The notes under the pieces were generated by a model. That model was not told the origin of the DNA. It did no database searches and saw only the letters and a list, made by a program, of their open reading frames with translations. DNA of 64,000 nucleotides, taken from NCBI RefSeq assembly GCF_030463565.1, contig NC_134675.1, forward strand, positions 11,677,862 to 11,741,861, in the 5' to 3' direction. The stretch is from Pelecanus crispus. Taxonomy: Eukaryota; Chordata; Aves; Pelecaniformes; Pelecanidae. Made by a program: the position numbers and the translations under genes. Positions 44,657 to 56,449 of this stretch are shown here, one piece after another (within the stretch, counting starts at the first letter, position 1; each line of letters opens with the position of its first letter).

Positions 44657-46253
44657 GGTGTCCGTTCTAGAATTTCTCTGGGTCCTTTAATAGCCTCATA
44701 TAATGGCTTAGCAATCAAACTGAAATTTGGTATCCAGGGTCTGCACATTCCAGCCATTCCCCAAAATCCTCGCAGTTATTTTTTAGATGGGGGGGGGGGG
44801 GGGGGGTGGGGGGGGTGGTGGTACTATTTGACAAATAGCCTCTTTCCTTTCTGTTCCAAACTTCCTCTCCCCCTGGGATATCTCAAAACCTAAGTAGGTT
44901 GCAGTAGTTCGCGTTATCTGGGCCTTCTTTGGAGATGCTCTGTACCAAGCCAGTCCCAAAAAGCTGAGCAGACTAATAGTAGCTTTCACACATTCTTGTT
45001 TAGTCTCAGCTCCTAATAAGATGTCATCCACATATTGTAGTAAGGTAACGGAAGAATTCCTACCTTGCCAATCTTCTAATTCCTTTGCAAGTCCATTACC
45101 AAAAAGGGTTGGGCTGTTCTTGAAGCCTTGAGGAAGTACAGTCCAACAGAGCTGTACTTTCCTGCCAGTAGTTGGGCTTTCCCACTCAAAGGCAAACACC
45201 ACCTGGCTTTCCTCCTCCAGTGGTATACAGAAAAAGGGCATCCTTTAAGTCCAGTACTGAAAAATAAGTATTATTCTCAGGTATTGAAGACAAAAGAGTA
45301 TAAGGATTCGGAATGACCGGGTGCACATCAACAACTATTCGATTTATTTCCTTCACATCCTGTAGCAATCGGTACTCCTGGGTACAGGGTTTCTTTACAG
45401 GTAGGATTGGAGTATTATATTCAGATTGACATTCTCGCAATAGTCCATACTGAATAAATGTATTTATCAAAGGTTCCAGCCCAATTCTGGCTTCTAATTT
45501 AATAGGATATTGTTTCTTTCTTACTGGTTGCGTTCTCGGTTTCAGTTCAATTTTTACCGGTGCAGCATTCTTGGCTCGTCCGGGTTTCTCAGCGGCCCAG
45601 ACCAGGGGTATCACAGCATCCAGGATCTCTTCTGGAATTTCCACTTCTTCCGATGCCTTCTCAGTCAATAAGCACAATTGAGCCTTCCACGCTGTTTCTT
45701 TTGGTAGATGCAACTGAATAGAATGTTCAGAGAAAGTTAACTGTGCTCTTAATTTACACAACATCTCTTGCCCCAGGAGAGGAAGGGGACATTCTGGCAT
45801 ATATAGAAATTCGTGAGTCAAAGTCGTATTCCCGACTGTAAATTCCATTGGTTTTAAAAAGGGCTTTAAAGCTCGCTTTCCTGCGACTCCAATAATTGAC
45901 ATATAAGTTTTACTTAAAGGCCCCTTACAACTTGTAATTACAGAGTGTGTAGCCCCGGTATCTATTAAGAAGTCTATTATCTCATTCCCCAGCCTGACTG
46001 GAACCAGGGGATCAGCCGCGGAAATTTTGATATTTTCTCCCAGTCCCCTTAATTCGGAATCTTTAGTTCCAAGCATGATTAGGTCTGCCCCTGGGGCAGG
46101 CCCCACTTGGGTCCTCTGATTCTGTAGCCCTTTCTTTGGGCATTTGTTTTTCCAATGGCCTTCTTCCTTACAATATACACATCGGTTCATCCCAATTGTA
46201 CCACTACTCAGAGGTCGGGGCATACACCCTCGGCCTCTCCCCCTTCTTGCCAT
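44657..46253 (-). pseudogene. Family-D nucleocapsid-protease-RT, broken
   Basis: 46253-45186 is one open frame running from the nucleocapsid zinc knuckle (CVYCKEEGHWKNKC, a CX2CX4HX4C) through protease (FLIDTGATHSV) into RT (LQDVKEINRIVVDVHPVIPNPY). 45241-44783 continues RT with VLPQGFKNSPTLF and the catalytic LQYVDDILLG, after a frameshift near 45200. A G run on the plus strand (44789-44806) turns the end into a proline run. No stop is seen between nucleocapsid and protease. Confidence 0.9.
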
Positions 46254-46380
46254 TTCTCAGTAATTCCCTCCTCCTTTGAGATGCACTCACTATTGCTGCT
46301 GCTAACAAACTCGCCTGCAGTCTCCTGTCCTTTTGCTTTTCTCTCTGTTTATCTTTCTTTTGCACTTCTTCTCTGTTATT

Positions 46381-47398
46381 TTATACCTTATATGCAATAT
46401 TGATTAACTGTGCAATTGTCATATCCTCTACACCATCTACCTTCTGCAACTTCTTCCAAATATCAGGTGCTGATTGCCCAATAAATAACATATTAAATAT
46501 CATCCTATTGCTATCTTCCTCAGGATTCAAATCCGTCCATTTCCTAGTTGCTTCACATAACTGTTCATAGAATACTGAGGGATTTTCATCACTTTCTTGC
46601 TTTATTACATAAAGTTTTGAAAGATTCTTATGTTTAGGGACCCCATGCTGGATGCCATACAAAATTAATTGTTGATATTGCTTAATCAGAGCCCTTCCTC
46701 CCCCAGTGTTGGGATCCCAAACCAGCTCTCGTTTTAGCATATACCTCTCAGGGTCATCTCTAGCGTTCCATCTTTCATTTTCTTCATTTGCTTTTTCCAA
46801 TACCAACCGCTTCAGGGGTAAAGAGAGTATTTAATAACATCTGAACATTGCCCCATGTAGGATTATGATTCAACATAATTGTTTGCCCTAATCTATACAT
46901 CTTTTCAGGGTTTTCTCTATATGAGACTACAGATTCCTTCCAGTTCAACAGATCTGTTGTTGAAAAGGGCACCTGTACAAACACTGGTAAACCATCTGGC
47001 CCTACTGCTTGCCTGAAAGGGGCTTGTATTGCTGGCTGTTGTGATCTGGTTCTACCAGAAACAGGACTAAAACTTGATTCTCGAACATCCTCATTCTCAG
47101 ATTCAGCTCTTTCATTTTTCGATTTTTCCAGCAACAATTGTATATCTTCCTCCTCCTCCTGCCCATGACATCCTCTACCAATTTCACATCCAGCACAACA
47201 TTGTCCCTTCTGTCTTTTTTCCCGAACACTCTCTGCTAACGCATATATACCATTAGGTTCATTATCTACCAGTTTACATTTCATTCTAGTTTCATAATCA
47301 TTTTGCAATGTAAAAAACAAATCAGCATAAGGCTCCTCATCCAATTTATCCATTCGGTGACAAAATAATATAAGTTGCAAAATTGTATTATAATTCAA
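46381..47398 (-). pseudogene. Family-D gag: matrix-linker and capsid
   Basis: 47398-46784 holds a matrix-like region, an acidic linker and the capsid start (VPFSTTDLLNWKESV, NHNPTWGNVQMLL). 46806-46381 holds the rest of capsid with the conserved NPSVFYEQLCEATRKWTDLNPE block, the gammaretroviral major homology region. The two are offset by a frameshift near 46795. No Met-Gly start is evident, so the true N-terminus probably lies in the broken sequence just upstream (47399-47520). Confidence 0.85.
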
Positions 47399-47520
47399 TG
47401 ACCCATTCTCGGGCCACTTTTCTCCATCCTCTAACTTATACCTTGGCCACCACTGTTTACAATACTTTTAAAATTTTTCTTTAGTTAGGGGATCCCCTCT
47501 GAATTTATTTCAATTTTTCA

Positions 47521-48004
47521 GAATGCATCCTAAAGGAGAGCAAGTGGGTGTGTCAGTGGAGGATACCGAACCCATAATTTGGGGTTTTTTGTCCAGACCA
47601 AGCACGCTTTCATGCACTCCAGGCGTCACTGTCCAAATGTGCACAAAGCTTACAGAATAACCAGAACCAGAATCTCACACACTCAGCCTTAGGACAAAAA
47701 TATTCCCTTTTTCTTTCCTCCGCTTCTGTGTGTGGAGGCTAAGCTCCTGCTGTGGTCCTCTCATGGGAGCGACTTACACACAGCAATTCCAGAAACAGAT
47801 AAACAGATTTCCTACTCACTGATTGCCCCTGCTCTTTTACATCGATATCTCTGCAGCGTTGCACCATTGTGTCGCTTACCTGCTCCGGACGGGGAGATTA
47901 CTCACGGAGTCCTCCAAACAATAGGTCGCTGCATGCTTGGAGTCTGGAGAGCAGCTTCTCCCCAACGGCAGATGGCAAGACAATCCGGGCAAGGCTTCAC
48001 AGCA
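47521..48004 (-). other. Family-D 5' leader
   Basis: Untranslated region between the PBS and gag. Open frames here are on the wrong strand and unsupported. Confidence 0.6.
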
Positions 48005-48022
48005 GTCTCATCTGGGTCGCCA
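48005..48022 (-). other. Primer-binding site, tRNA-Arg-like
   Basis: Minus-strand TGGCGACCCAGATGAGAC, four bases inside the LTR. By memory the best fit is a tRNA-Arg whose 3' end is GGGTCGCCA, with one mismatch. Confidence 0.6.
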
Positions 48023-48026
48023 AAAT

Positions 48027-48614
48027 TGTTGTCTCACAAAGGGAGTTCGTTACCCAGTGTGCAACAATCCAATTCACACACTGAGTTGAGATATCGATTT
48101 TATTTCATTTCTGAACAGAGATGGGTGCTAGGTGGTAATTCCACAAAGCTAGCACCCTGAAGGAGACTTTCTGCACCTTATTTATACACAAAACTTACAG
48201 AGTTATTAATTATCCTTTTTACGATGATTGGTTAGTAATTACCATCCTATCTGCTATTGGTCAACTATATTCTAATTAGCCTCACTTGCTATGTAAATTA
48301 GCACGCATGCTCCTTACGGGTGTGAGGGGGCAAATCCTTTTGGTCCTAAATTGAGTCAATGGTCACGACCACCCCCTGCCGGAATTACCTTTCCCCCAGT
48401 TAATATTTTCCAGCACCTGCTGGGGTAGGATGTTCCCTTTTATCAGTTTCTCAGTACTTCTTCAAGATCTAGTTGCTCCGGGATGTCTTTGGTTAAAGGA
48501 TACTGAATGTTTGTTCTTCTGATTAGGGATGATTAAGTGTCCTTTACTTGCCAGCTTACAAAAGCATCTTGGCCTGATACGATGTTAGCTGAGTTTCAGA
48601 ATTAGCCTTCAACA
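48027..48614 (-). mobile_element. 5' LTR, family D
   Basis: Same ends and same 588-bp length as the LTR at 40878-41465. Confidence 0.93.
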
Positions 48615-49425
48615 ACAGCAGCTGGGAGAGAGAGGAGTGAGCCTATGTGAGAGAAACAACCCTGCAGACACCAAGGTCAGTGAAGAAGGAGGGAGAGGAG
48701 GTACTCCAGGTGCCAGAGCAGAGATTCCCCTGCAGCCCGTGGAGAAGACCATGGTGAGGCAGGCTATCCCCCTGCAGCCCACGGAAGTTAATGGTGGAGT
48801 AGATATCCACCTGCAGCCCATGGAGGACCCCACATCAGAGCAGGTGGGATGTACCCTGAAGGAAGGTGCAGCCTGTGGAGAGGAGCCCATGCAGGAGCAG
48901 GTTTCTGCCAGGAACTGCGATCCAGTGGAGGACCCATGCTAGAGCAGTCCATTCCTGAAGGACTGCAGCCCATGGGAAGGACGACCCATGTTGGAAAAGG
49001 TCATGAAGGACTGTCTCCCGTGGGAGGGACCCCACAGTGGAGCAGGGGAAGTGAGTGAGGAGGAAGGAGCAGCAGAGATGAAGTGTTATGAACTGACCGC
49101 AAGTCCCATTCCCTGTCCCCCTGCGCCACTTGGGGGGAGGAGGTAGAGAAATCAGGAGTGAAGTTGATCCCAGGAAGAAGGGAGGGGAAGGTGGTTTTAG
49201 ATTTGTTCTTATTGCTCATTATCCTACTCCGATTAATGGGCAATAAATTAATTTCCCCAAGTCGAGTCTGTTTTGCCCATGATGGTAATTGGTAAGTTAT
49301 CTCCCTGTCCTTATCTTGACCCATGAGCTTTTCATCATGTTTTCTCCTCCTATCCTGTTGATGGAGGGGGAGTGATAGAGAGGCTTGGTGGGCACCTGGT
49401 GGCCAGCCAAGATCAACCCACAGCA
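48615..49425 (+). mobile_element. LTR family C, 3' portion (second copy)
   Basis: Begins inside LTR C at ACAGCAGCTGGGAG, continues through the tandem-motif region, AATAAA at 49242-49247, and ends near CAACCCACAGCA. Its 3' end resembles that of LTR B (GGCACCTGG, CAGCCAA, CAACCCAC). Confidence 0.8.
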
Positions 49426-49957
49426 AGGGGTAGCCCTCCTGCACTGCATTGCCATATTAAAAAATATAACCAGCCTTGGTTTACTTGCAAAACTGCCCAT
49501 GTGACTGCTTTGTTCTAAGCTACTGCTGAACACCAAATCAGTTTTATTTTTAACAATGAAATGCAATGCATACAGAAACCTCTTTTTGCCTTCCTCTAAT
49601 GCTGCGATAGCAGATGCTTACATAGAACATAGCAGTTCTTAAGTTAAATGGTTCTAGTTCACCTGCCCAATTTATTAATTGCACATATCCAAATTTTAAG
49701 TAGTGTGAATCTGTTGATAGTAAACAAAACCACAGTAGACTTTGCAAGTCTTATCCTTTAGCTGTCCCCAGCGTGAAAAACATGGGTTTTCTTCTGTCTC
49801 TTTCTCTTTGGAATCGATGTGGTTGAAATATGTTCTTTCAGAGAAAAAATAAGTATTAAATGAGAAGGATAAAGCAGTATTTATTTAAGGCTTTTAACTT
49901 GTGCTGCCACTGAAGGGCATTATGTTTTGTACTCAGAGTGATTTTTATTGTTTACAG
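49426..49957. other. No gene seen
   Basis: Unique-looking sequence ending in a good splice-acceptor pyrimidine tract at 49940-49957. Confidence 0.5.
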
Positions 49958-50247
49958 AAAGAATAAATGGCCCAGTTGCCAAAAAACAGGAGCCTAAAGC
50001 AGAGGAGGAGATGTTGTCTAGTGAACTGAAACACCCACAAGGATTCATTCAAGGTTGCTGCAGGTCGTAAGGAGATGCCCCCTGAGCCAGAGAAGGAATT
50101 GAATCTGAATGAAGATGAACCACACATAGCTGGTTGAGATGCATTACAGCTGGCAGTAGAGCAGGCTGCCAATGAGGAAGTGGAGAGAGAGCAGCTCTTA
50201 AATTACGATGCTCAGCAGGATGACCCGCTCCCTGGAAAGGATGGTTG
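49958..50247 (+). pseudogene. Unidentified exon-like block, frameshifted and with a stop
   Basis: A TTTTTATTGTTTACAG acceptor ends at 49957 and TTGGTAACC offers a donor at 50248. One frame reads INGPVAKKQEPKAEEEMLSS to about 50040. A different frame then reads VAAGRKEMPPEPEKELNLNE, a TGA at 50135-50137, and DALQLAVEQAANEEVEREQ onward. So one indel and one nonsense change break an otherwise long acidic, low-complexity coding-like exon. I do not recognise the family. GOLM1, a neighbour of ISCA1 in mammals with an acidic C-terminus, is one candidate, on position only. Confidence 0.45.
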
Positions 50248-52439
50248 GTAACCTGTTATGGTGACAGTAAAGAAATTGAACTGTAGAATGGGGCAGGATT
50301 TCTGAAACAGTAATGCCACCTAGCCAGACTTAGTGTAAGGTTTCATAAAGGTTAGTGAGAAATACAAAAGATTTGTCAATCCCTAGCACTCTTCTACAGT
50401 CAGCGGGTAAAGATGGAAGTTTCTGTTTGTGCAACTCAGAGCTCCCAGGTTGGGGTTGTTAGAGGATCTGACAGCCTGAGAAAGGCGAGGCTGCTGTAGC
50501 TCCATGCCCCCAGGTCCAACCAGTAGCGAGGCTGAAAATGTATTCCCAGCAGGTACATGCACACAGAGCACATGTATACACCACATATATACATATATAC
50601 ACAGCCAGCCACACAAATAACACACAGAGCACTCACACAAACACCGACAGCACTGATGGCCTCATCTTGCTCCCCTCTCTGGCTGGGCAGGATGGTGGTC
50701 AATATGTACAAGGTGGATCCCTCCAGCACTTGAGCTCAGACACTTAGTCTGCCCAGTAGCCGGTCCCTGGACATATGTGCCCCCAAGGCTGCATCCCCCA
50801 CTCCAGTTGCTGGTACAGACAGTCTCACGCACACACATGTGGCTGGGACCCCCCTGCTCCCAATAGCTCTTGCCTTTAGAGATACACAGGCACTCTCGCA
50901 CCCAGAGCTGGCCTTTAGAGGCCCACACACACCCCTGGCTCCCAGGCCACTTCACCTACTCACGGGCTAGTCCAGCTTGACCTTTGCTAGTGCTCACACA
51001 CTCATTCCGGTTGCTGGCACTACAGATCCCCATACACACACGAGCACACAGAGTAAAAAGTCCCTTATCAGAAAATAGTTGATGGTGGAGCTTAATAAGG
51101 AGACAGAGCAGCCTGTGGTGATCAGGCACAGGGCATGGCCCCTATTTCCCACACTTGTTCCTTCCCAAATCACCTAAATCCCTACCTTTTCCCACCTCTG
51201 GTTCCTCCCCTAAACATCCCATAATAAACTCTGTGCAATCCCAAAATGCTCTTCCCCTGCATCCCATAATCTGTCCCACACCCTTAGGTAGCAACCCCCT
51301 AGTCTAAAAGCTGCTCTCAACGATTCATCTTGATGGGTTTCATACCTGGACACTGGGACTGAGAGTCTCTTGGGACAGCCCTGGGAGCGGCCCAGACAAG
51401 GGACACCTTCCTCCAAGTCTTCAATTTGGGTTCCCTGCCTGCCATTGTACCCCCATACTCCTCTGGGCTTGTGGAGATGGGCCTTTGATGGGCTGATGGC
51501 TCCTGTGATGGGCCTAGGAGTAGTTGAGGCAGGTTATTAATCGAGTTACTACTCCTGCCATTGTTTCTCTGTGCCTTCTTTGTGTGTGCAGATGAGCTTC
51601 TTATCACTTAACCTAATGGGGGTCTTGTTCTGCATCACCATAGCAGCCTTCCTGTGTCTTTCTCCATTGACTGTACAAGGTGCTTGGGAAAATTAGCCCC
51701 GAAACTTTTTGGTATTGAGGCTTTATAAGAAAATGGTCTGTGCATTTTAAAAGGAATGTGATGATATGTTATCCATCTAGAGCACTGATAGGTAGAGAAA
51801 TACTACACGTTAATGTTGCAGATGGTCTATAGTGTTGATGTGTAAATGTTAGCTACCCCTGTTTCAAAATATACTAGCATAGAAGAAAAGGGCCAACTCA
51901 ACATAAGACTTTAGGTGTCTAAAATCAGAGATTGATAGGACATTGCCAGCAAAGGTGCCAGTTTTTGGCCTCTACCATGTGTGCTCCCAAACCACCTGTC
52001 TCCACACTGCTGAGCAGCAGAGTATCGATGTCATGCCTAAACCTGACCAGAATCTAGATATCTCTCTGTCCATCTTGAGGAACTCAGCCACATGTGTGCT
52101 GCAAGAGGATTTTAATTCATGCACACAGGATGGTTCTCCTAACACTGTAGTATTGGTTACTTTTTCACAGAACAGAGTAGTATATTCTTATGCAGTTGGA
52201 GAAGTTGACAGCATTCATGCAGGCTCAGTTCCTTGGTTTTTTTCCTGAGCTCATTCAAGTCTGTATCTTGTATGTTCTGATAGAGTATCCTAAGTACCTC
52301 ACTACCAACCCTTCACTCTTCCCAGTATAATGCCAAGTTGAGTCAATAGCCCAGACAGAGTAATCAAGAGGAAGCCTTACGACAGTCAGAGAAGGGACTG
52401 ACACACACACGAAATGCTGTTTATGCTTTTTAATCCAGT
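50248..52439. other. No gene seen; CA-rich degenerate stretch 50550-51060
   Basis: 50550-50650 is a degenerate CA/CAGAGCA repeat, and short CACACA tracts recur to about 51060. The open frames here have no recognisable product. Confidence 0.5.
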
Positions 52440-53104
52440 GAATGCTTTCATGTAATCATGAATAATGATGTTAATACAGCCCTCAGTAAGTTTGCAGATG
52501 ACACCAAGTTGGGTGGGAGTGTCGATCTGCTGGAGGGTAGGATGGCCCTGCAGAGGGACCTGGACAGGCTGGATCAATGAGCCGAGGCCAACTGTATGAG
52601 GTTTAACAAGGCCAAGTGCCGGGTCCTGCACTTGGGTCACAACAACCCCATGCAACACTATAGGCTTGGGGAAGAGTGGCTGGAAAGCTGCCTGGCCGAA
52701 AATGACCTGGGGGTGCTGGTTGACAGCCGGCTGAACATGAGCCAGCAGTGTGCCCAGGTGGCCAACAAGGCCAACAGCATCCTGGCCTGTATAAGGAATA
52801 GTGCGGCCAGCAGGAGCAGGGAGGTGATTGTTCCCCTGTACTCGGCACTGGTGAGGCCGCACCTGGAATACTGTGTCCAGTTTTGGGCCCCTCACTACAA
52901 GAAAGACATTGAGGTTCAGTACAAGAAGGACATTGAGGTGCTGGAGCGTGTCCAGAGAAGGGCAACAAAGCTGGTGAAGGGTCTAGACAGCAAGTCTTAT
53001 GAGGAGCGGCTGAGGGAACTGTTGTTGTTTAGTCTGGAGAAGAGGAGGCTGAGGGGAGACCTTATCGCTCTCTACAACTACCTGAAAGGAGGTTGTAGTG
53101 AGGT
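52440..53104 (+). mobile_element. CR1 LINE, RT C-terminal fragment
   Basis: Reads [19 protein letters not shown] (the RT catalytic block) on to [22 protein letters not shown] and YNYLKGG. It contains a 24-bp tandem duplication (KKDIEVQY) near 52900. It stops at GTGAGGTGGGTG, before the usual CR1 tail, where family-A ERV sequence begins. Confidence 0.9.
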
Positions 53105-53194
53105 GGGTGTTGAGATAACAACAGATTAACCAGAGTGTATTAAGGAGTCTGTTAACAGTTGCCAGTCACGATATTAGTTCATCTGATCTGCGCC

Positions 53195-55184
53195 ATGTTC
53201 TTTTTGTTGCAGCACACGTTAAAGCTGGTTGTCAGTTTGTGCAGTGTGCTATGCTCTGCAGTGATTCATGATCTTTTGCTTGGGAGGCTCCTTATCAAAA
53301 CACTGACCTTCAGCATTCTTTGGTATTTGGGTTTCATACAGAAGTCACTAGTTCGGGTACTACCTCATGGAGAGAGTTAGCAATTATACTTCTTACTCCG
53401 AGAGGCTTGTTGTGGAGGAAATACAGAATGGCACCTTTGCTGCTTTCTTCTATGATGTTTCCTCCTTCATTACAACAACTTTCCTGTATCTTGAACACCC
53501 CTGGGCAGTTAAGATACTTCTATTGATACTTCTTGGGAATGTTGTTTCCGTTTTGATAAAGGTCAGTAAGCAGTTTAAGAATATCATCCAGAGATCTGCC
53601 CCAAGGCTGGAGAGTTATGAGTGGCAGGGTGTGTGAAATAGTATGGGCAAGTACCTAGGGCAGTGGGGACCTCCAGTGTTTTGGAACTTCACCCCTGAAC
53701 AAGTGCAGAATCCTGAAGAATTAGTAAAGTATTTGGAAGACGTATGTTGTCACCCTGGTAGCTCCAGAGAGACACAAATCATTGCAACATGCTGGGGACT
53801 GGCCCATGCCTATCGAGCCGTGGTCAACACTAATCAGTACCCTCAAAAGAAAGAGAAGGTCTCAGGATCTGATGACAAAACAACAAGCACTGTGGCTACT
53901 CCAACCCCCACTACAGGCCTTGCAGCTACTCAAACCCCTGCCCCAGGCACTGTGGCTACTCCAGCCACAGCCATGAGCACTGCGGCTACTCAAACCACAG
54001 CCATGGGCACTGCAGCTACTCAAACCCCAGTGACAGACACTGCAGCTAAACCAGAGAACCAACCTGCGCCGGTATCAATTCCCCCTATACGGAAGAAAAA
54101 ATACACGAGGAAATCAGTTCGTTTAGTAAGGGATGAAGATGAACCAGGGCCATCACGAGAACCAGAGGAGGAAGAACCCATAAATGAGACGGTGACCACC
54201 CGATCCCTATCCCTGAGTGAGCTGCGAGATATGCGAAAAGATTTCAGTCGTCATCCAGGCGAGCACATCATCACCTGGCTGCTACGATGCTGGGATAACG
54301 GGGCCAGTAGCCTGGATTTAGAGGGTAGGGAAGCCAAGCAGCTGGGATCCCTTTCCAGGGAAGGGGGCATTGACAAAGCAATTGGAAAAGGGGCAAAACC
54401 GCTCAGCCTCTGGAGGCGACTTCTGTCAAGCGTGAAGGAAAGGTATCCCTTCAAGGAGGATGTTTTATACCGCCCAAGCAAATGGGCCACCGTAGAGAAG
54501 GGTGTCCAGTACCTGAGGGAATTAGGCGTGCTGGAGGTGATTTATAGTGACCTGAATGATGAGCAGTTACCCAAAGACCCAGATGAAGTCAGGTGCACAC
54601 AACCCATGTGGCGGAAGGTGGTACGGAGCGCACCAGCATCATATTCCAACTCGTTGGCAATACTGGCCTGGAAAGATGACGAGGCACCAACAGTGGATGA
54701 TGTGGCTAGACGACTCCGGGAATGCGAAGAAAGTATCTCTTCCTCTCTACGGGCCTGTGTCTCGGCTGTGGAAAAACTGTCTGAAAAAATATGCCAGGAG
54801 TTCCAACAACTCAGAGAGGATCTGTCCTACTCCCCACCTGGACGGACCAGTGTCTCAGCCATTAGGAGTCAACGTCCCTATGCTCAAGAGAGAGGATATA
54901 GAGGATACACACCACGGGGCACCCTGAGGTTTTACCTGTGTGACCATGGAGAGGACATGAGGAATTGGGATGGAAAACCCACCTCAACCTTAGAGGCACG
55001 GGTGCGTGAATTGCAAGGAAAAACTATTAGAAAAGGCGGTTCTCCCAGGAAAATTGCAGCTCTAGTTTCCAGTGAGCAGTTCCCCAGACAGAGTAAGAGG
55101 GCTAATTTTACTTCCGACCTTGATCAGGGGACTTTTGATTCACATTTACAAGGAGTGAACAGTGAATACTGTGACCAGTGTTAG
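53195..55184 (+). pseudogene. Family-A gag, broken
   Basis: ATG at 53195 equals 27340. A 5-bp loss near 53350 shifts the frame in the second hydrophobic segment, and GTGTGA at 53632-53637 puts a stop where other copies read Val-Trp. From 53643 to 55184 the frame is open: WNFTPEQVQNPEEL, five T/A/P repeat units, the acidic linker, capsid and the RGYRGYTPRGT basic region. It keeps CGA at the site of the TGA in the 27340 copy. It ends in TAG (55182-55184) with the same hairpin 10 nt later. Confidence 0.9.
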
Positions 55185-56449
55185 AGGGGCCCTGCCTCCA
55201 GCCAGGTGGAGGAAAGGGACAACCGGGATTACTGGACTGTGTGGATTCGATGGCCTGGCACATCAGACCCACAGGAGTATAAGGCTCTAGTGGACACTGG
55301 TGCACAGTGCACTCTAATGACATGAAGCTATGCAGGGGCAGAACCCATCTGTATGTCTGGAGTGACAGGGGGATCCCAACAGCTAACTGTACTGGAGGCT
55401 GAAGTGAGCCTAACTGGGAATGAGTGGCAGAAGCACCCCATTGTGACTGGCCCAGACGCTCCGTGCATCCTTGGCATAGACTACCTCAGGAGAGGGTATT
55501 TCAAGGACCCAAAAAGGTACCGGTGGGCTTTTGGTATAGCTGCCTTGGAGATGGAGGAAATTAAACAGCTGTCCACCTTGCCCGGTCTCTCAGAGGACCC
55601 TTCTGTTGTGGGGTAGCTGAGGGTTGAAGAACAACAGGGTGCCGATTGCTACCGTAACAGTGCACCAGTGGCACTATCGCACCAACTGAGACTCCCTGAT
55701 TCCCATCCATAACCTGATCTGTCGACTGGAGAGCCAGGGAGTGATCAGCAAGACTCGCTCACCCTTTAACAGTCCCATATGGCCAGTGCAAAAGTCTAAT
55801 GGGGAGTGGAGACTAACAGTGGACTATCGTGGCCTGAATGAAGTTACACCGCCACTGAGTGCTGCTGTGCCGGACATGCTAGAACTTCAATACGAACTGG
55901 AGTCAAAGGCAGCCAAGTGGTATGCCACAATGGACATCGCTAATGCATTTTTCTCCATCCCTTTGGCAGCAGAGTGCAGGCCCCAGTTTGCTTTTACCTG
56001 GAGGGGTGTTCAGTACACCTGGAACCGACTGCCCCAGGGGTGGAAGCACAGCCCCACCATTTGCCATGGACTGATCCAGACAGCACTGGAACAGGGTGAA
56101 GCTCCAGAACATCTGCAGTACATTGATGACATCATTGTGTGGGGCAATACAGCAGAAGAAGTGTTTGAGAAGGGAAAGAAAATAGTCCAAATCCTTCTGA
56201 AGGCTGGTTTTGCCATAAAACAGAGTAAGGTCAAGGGACCTGCACAGGAGGCCCTATTTTTAGGAATAAAATGGCAAGATGGACGTCGTCAGATCCCAAT
56301 GGATGAGATCAACAAAATAACAGCTATGTCCCCACCAACTAGCAAAAAGGAAACACAAGCTTTCTTAGGCATTGTGGGGTTTTTGGAGAATGAATATTCC
56401 AAATTACAGTCAGATCGTAAGGCCTCTCTATCAGGTGACCCGGAAGAAG
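55185..56449 (+). pseudogene. Family-A pol: protease and RT, broken and truncated
   Basis: Protease reads to KALVDTGAQCTLM, then a TGA at 55322. 55353-55616 continues, with a TAG at 55614 and a frameshift near 55640. 55741 onward is open through TVDYRGLNEVTPP, FFSIPLA and QYIDDIIVWG (about 56118). A 1-bp gain near 56385 shifts the frame just before the CR1 junction at 56449. Confidence 0.88.

Larger units (their letters stand above)
40878..48614 (-). mobile_element. Gamma-like (class I) ERV provirus, family D, decayed
   Basis: Two 588-bp LTRs (48614-48027 as 5', 41465-40878 as 3') flank a PBS, gag with a zinc knuckle, pro-pol and a short env relic, all read on the minus strand. The LTRs differ at about 30-35 positions by eye (5-6 percent), so it is older than the provirus at 26658. 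Every gene carries frameshifts or stops. The outer flanks (cacca and acagc) do not match, and the two sides belong to different parts of LTR C, so a rearrangement followed insertion. Confidence 0.93.

Noticed and set aside
51943-52248. Possible 101-residue protein
   Set aside because: Isolated open frame without homology or splice context.
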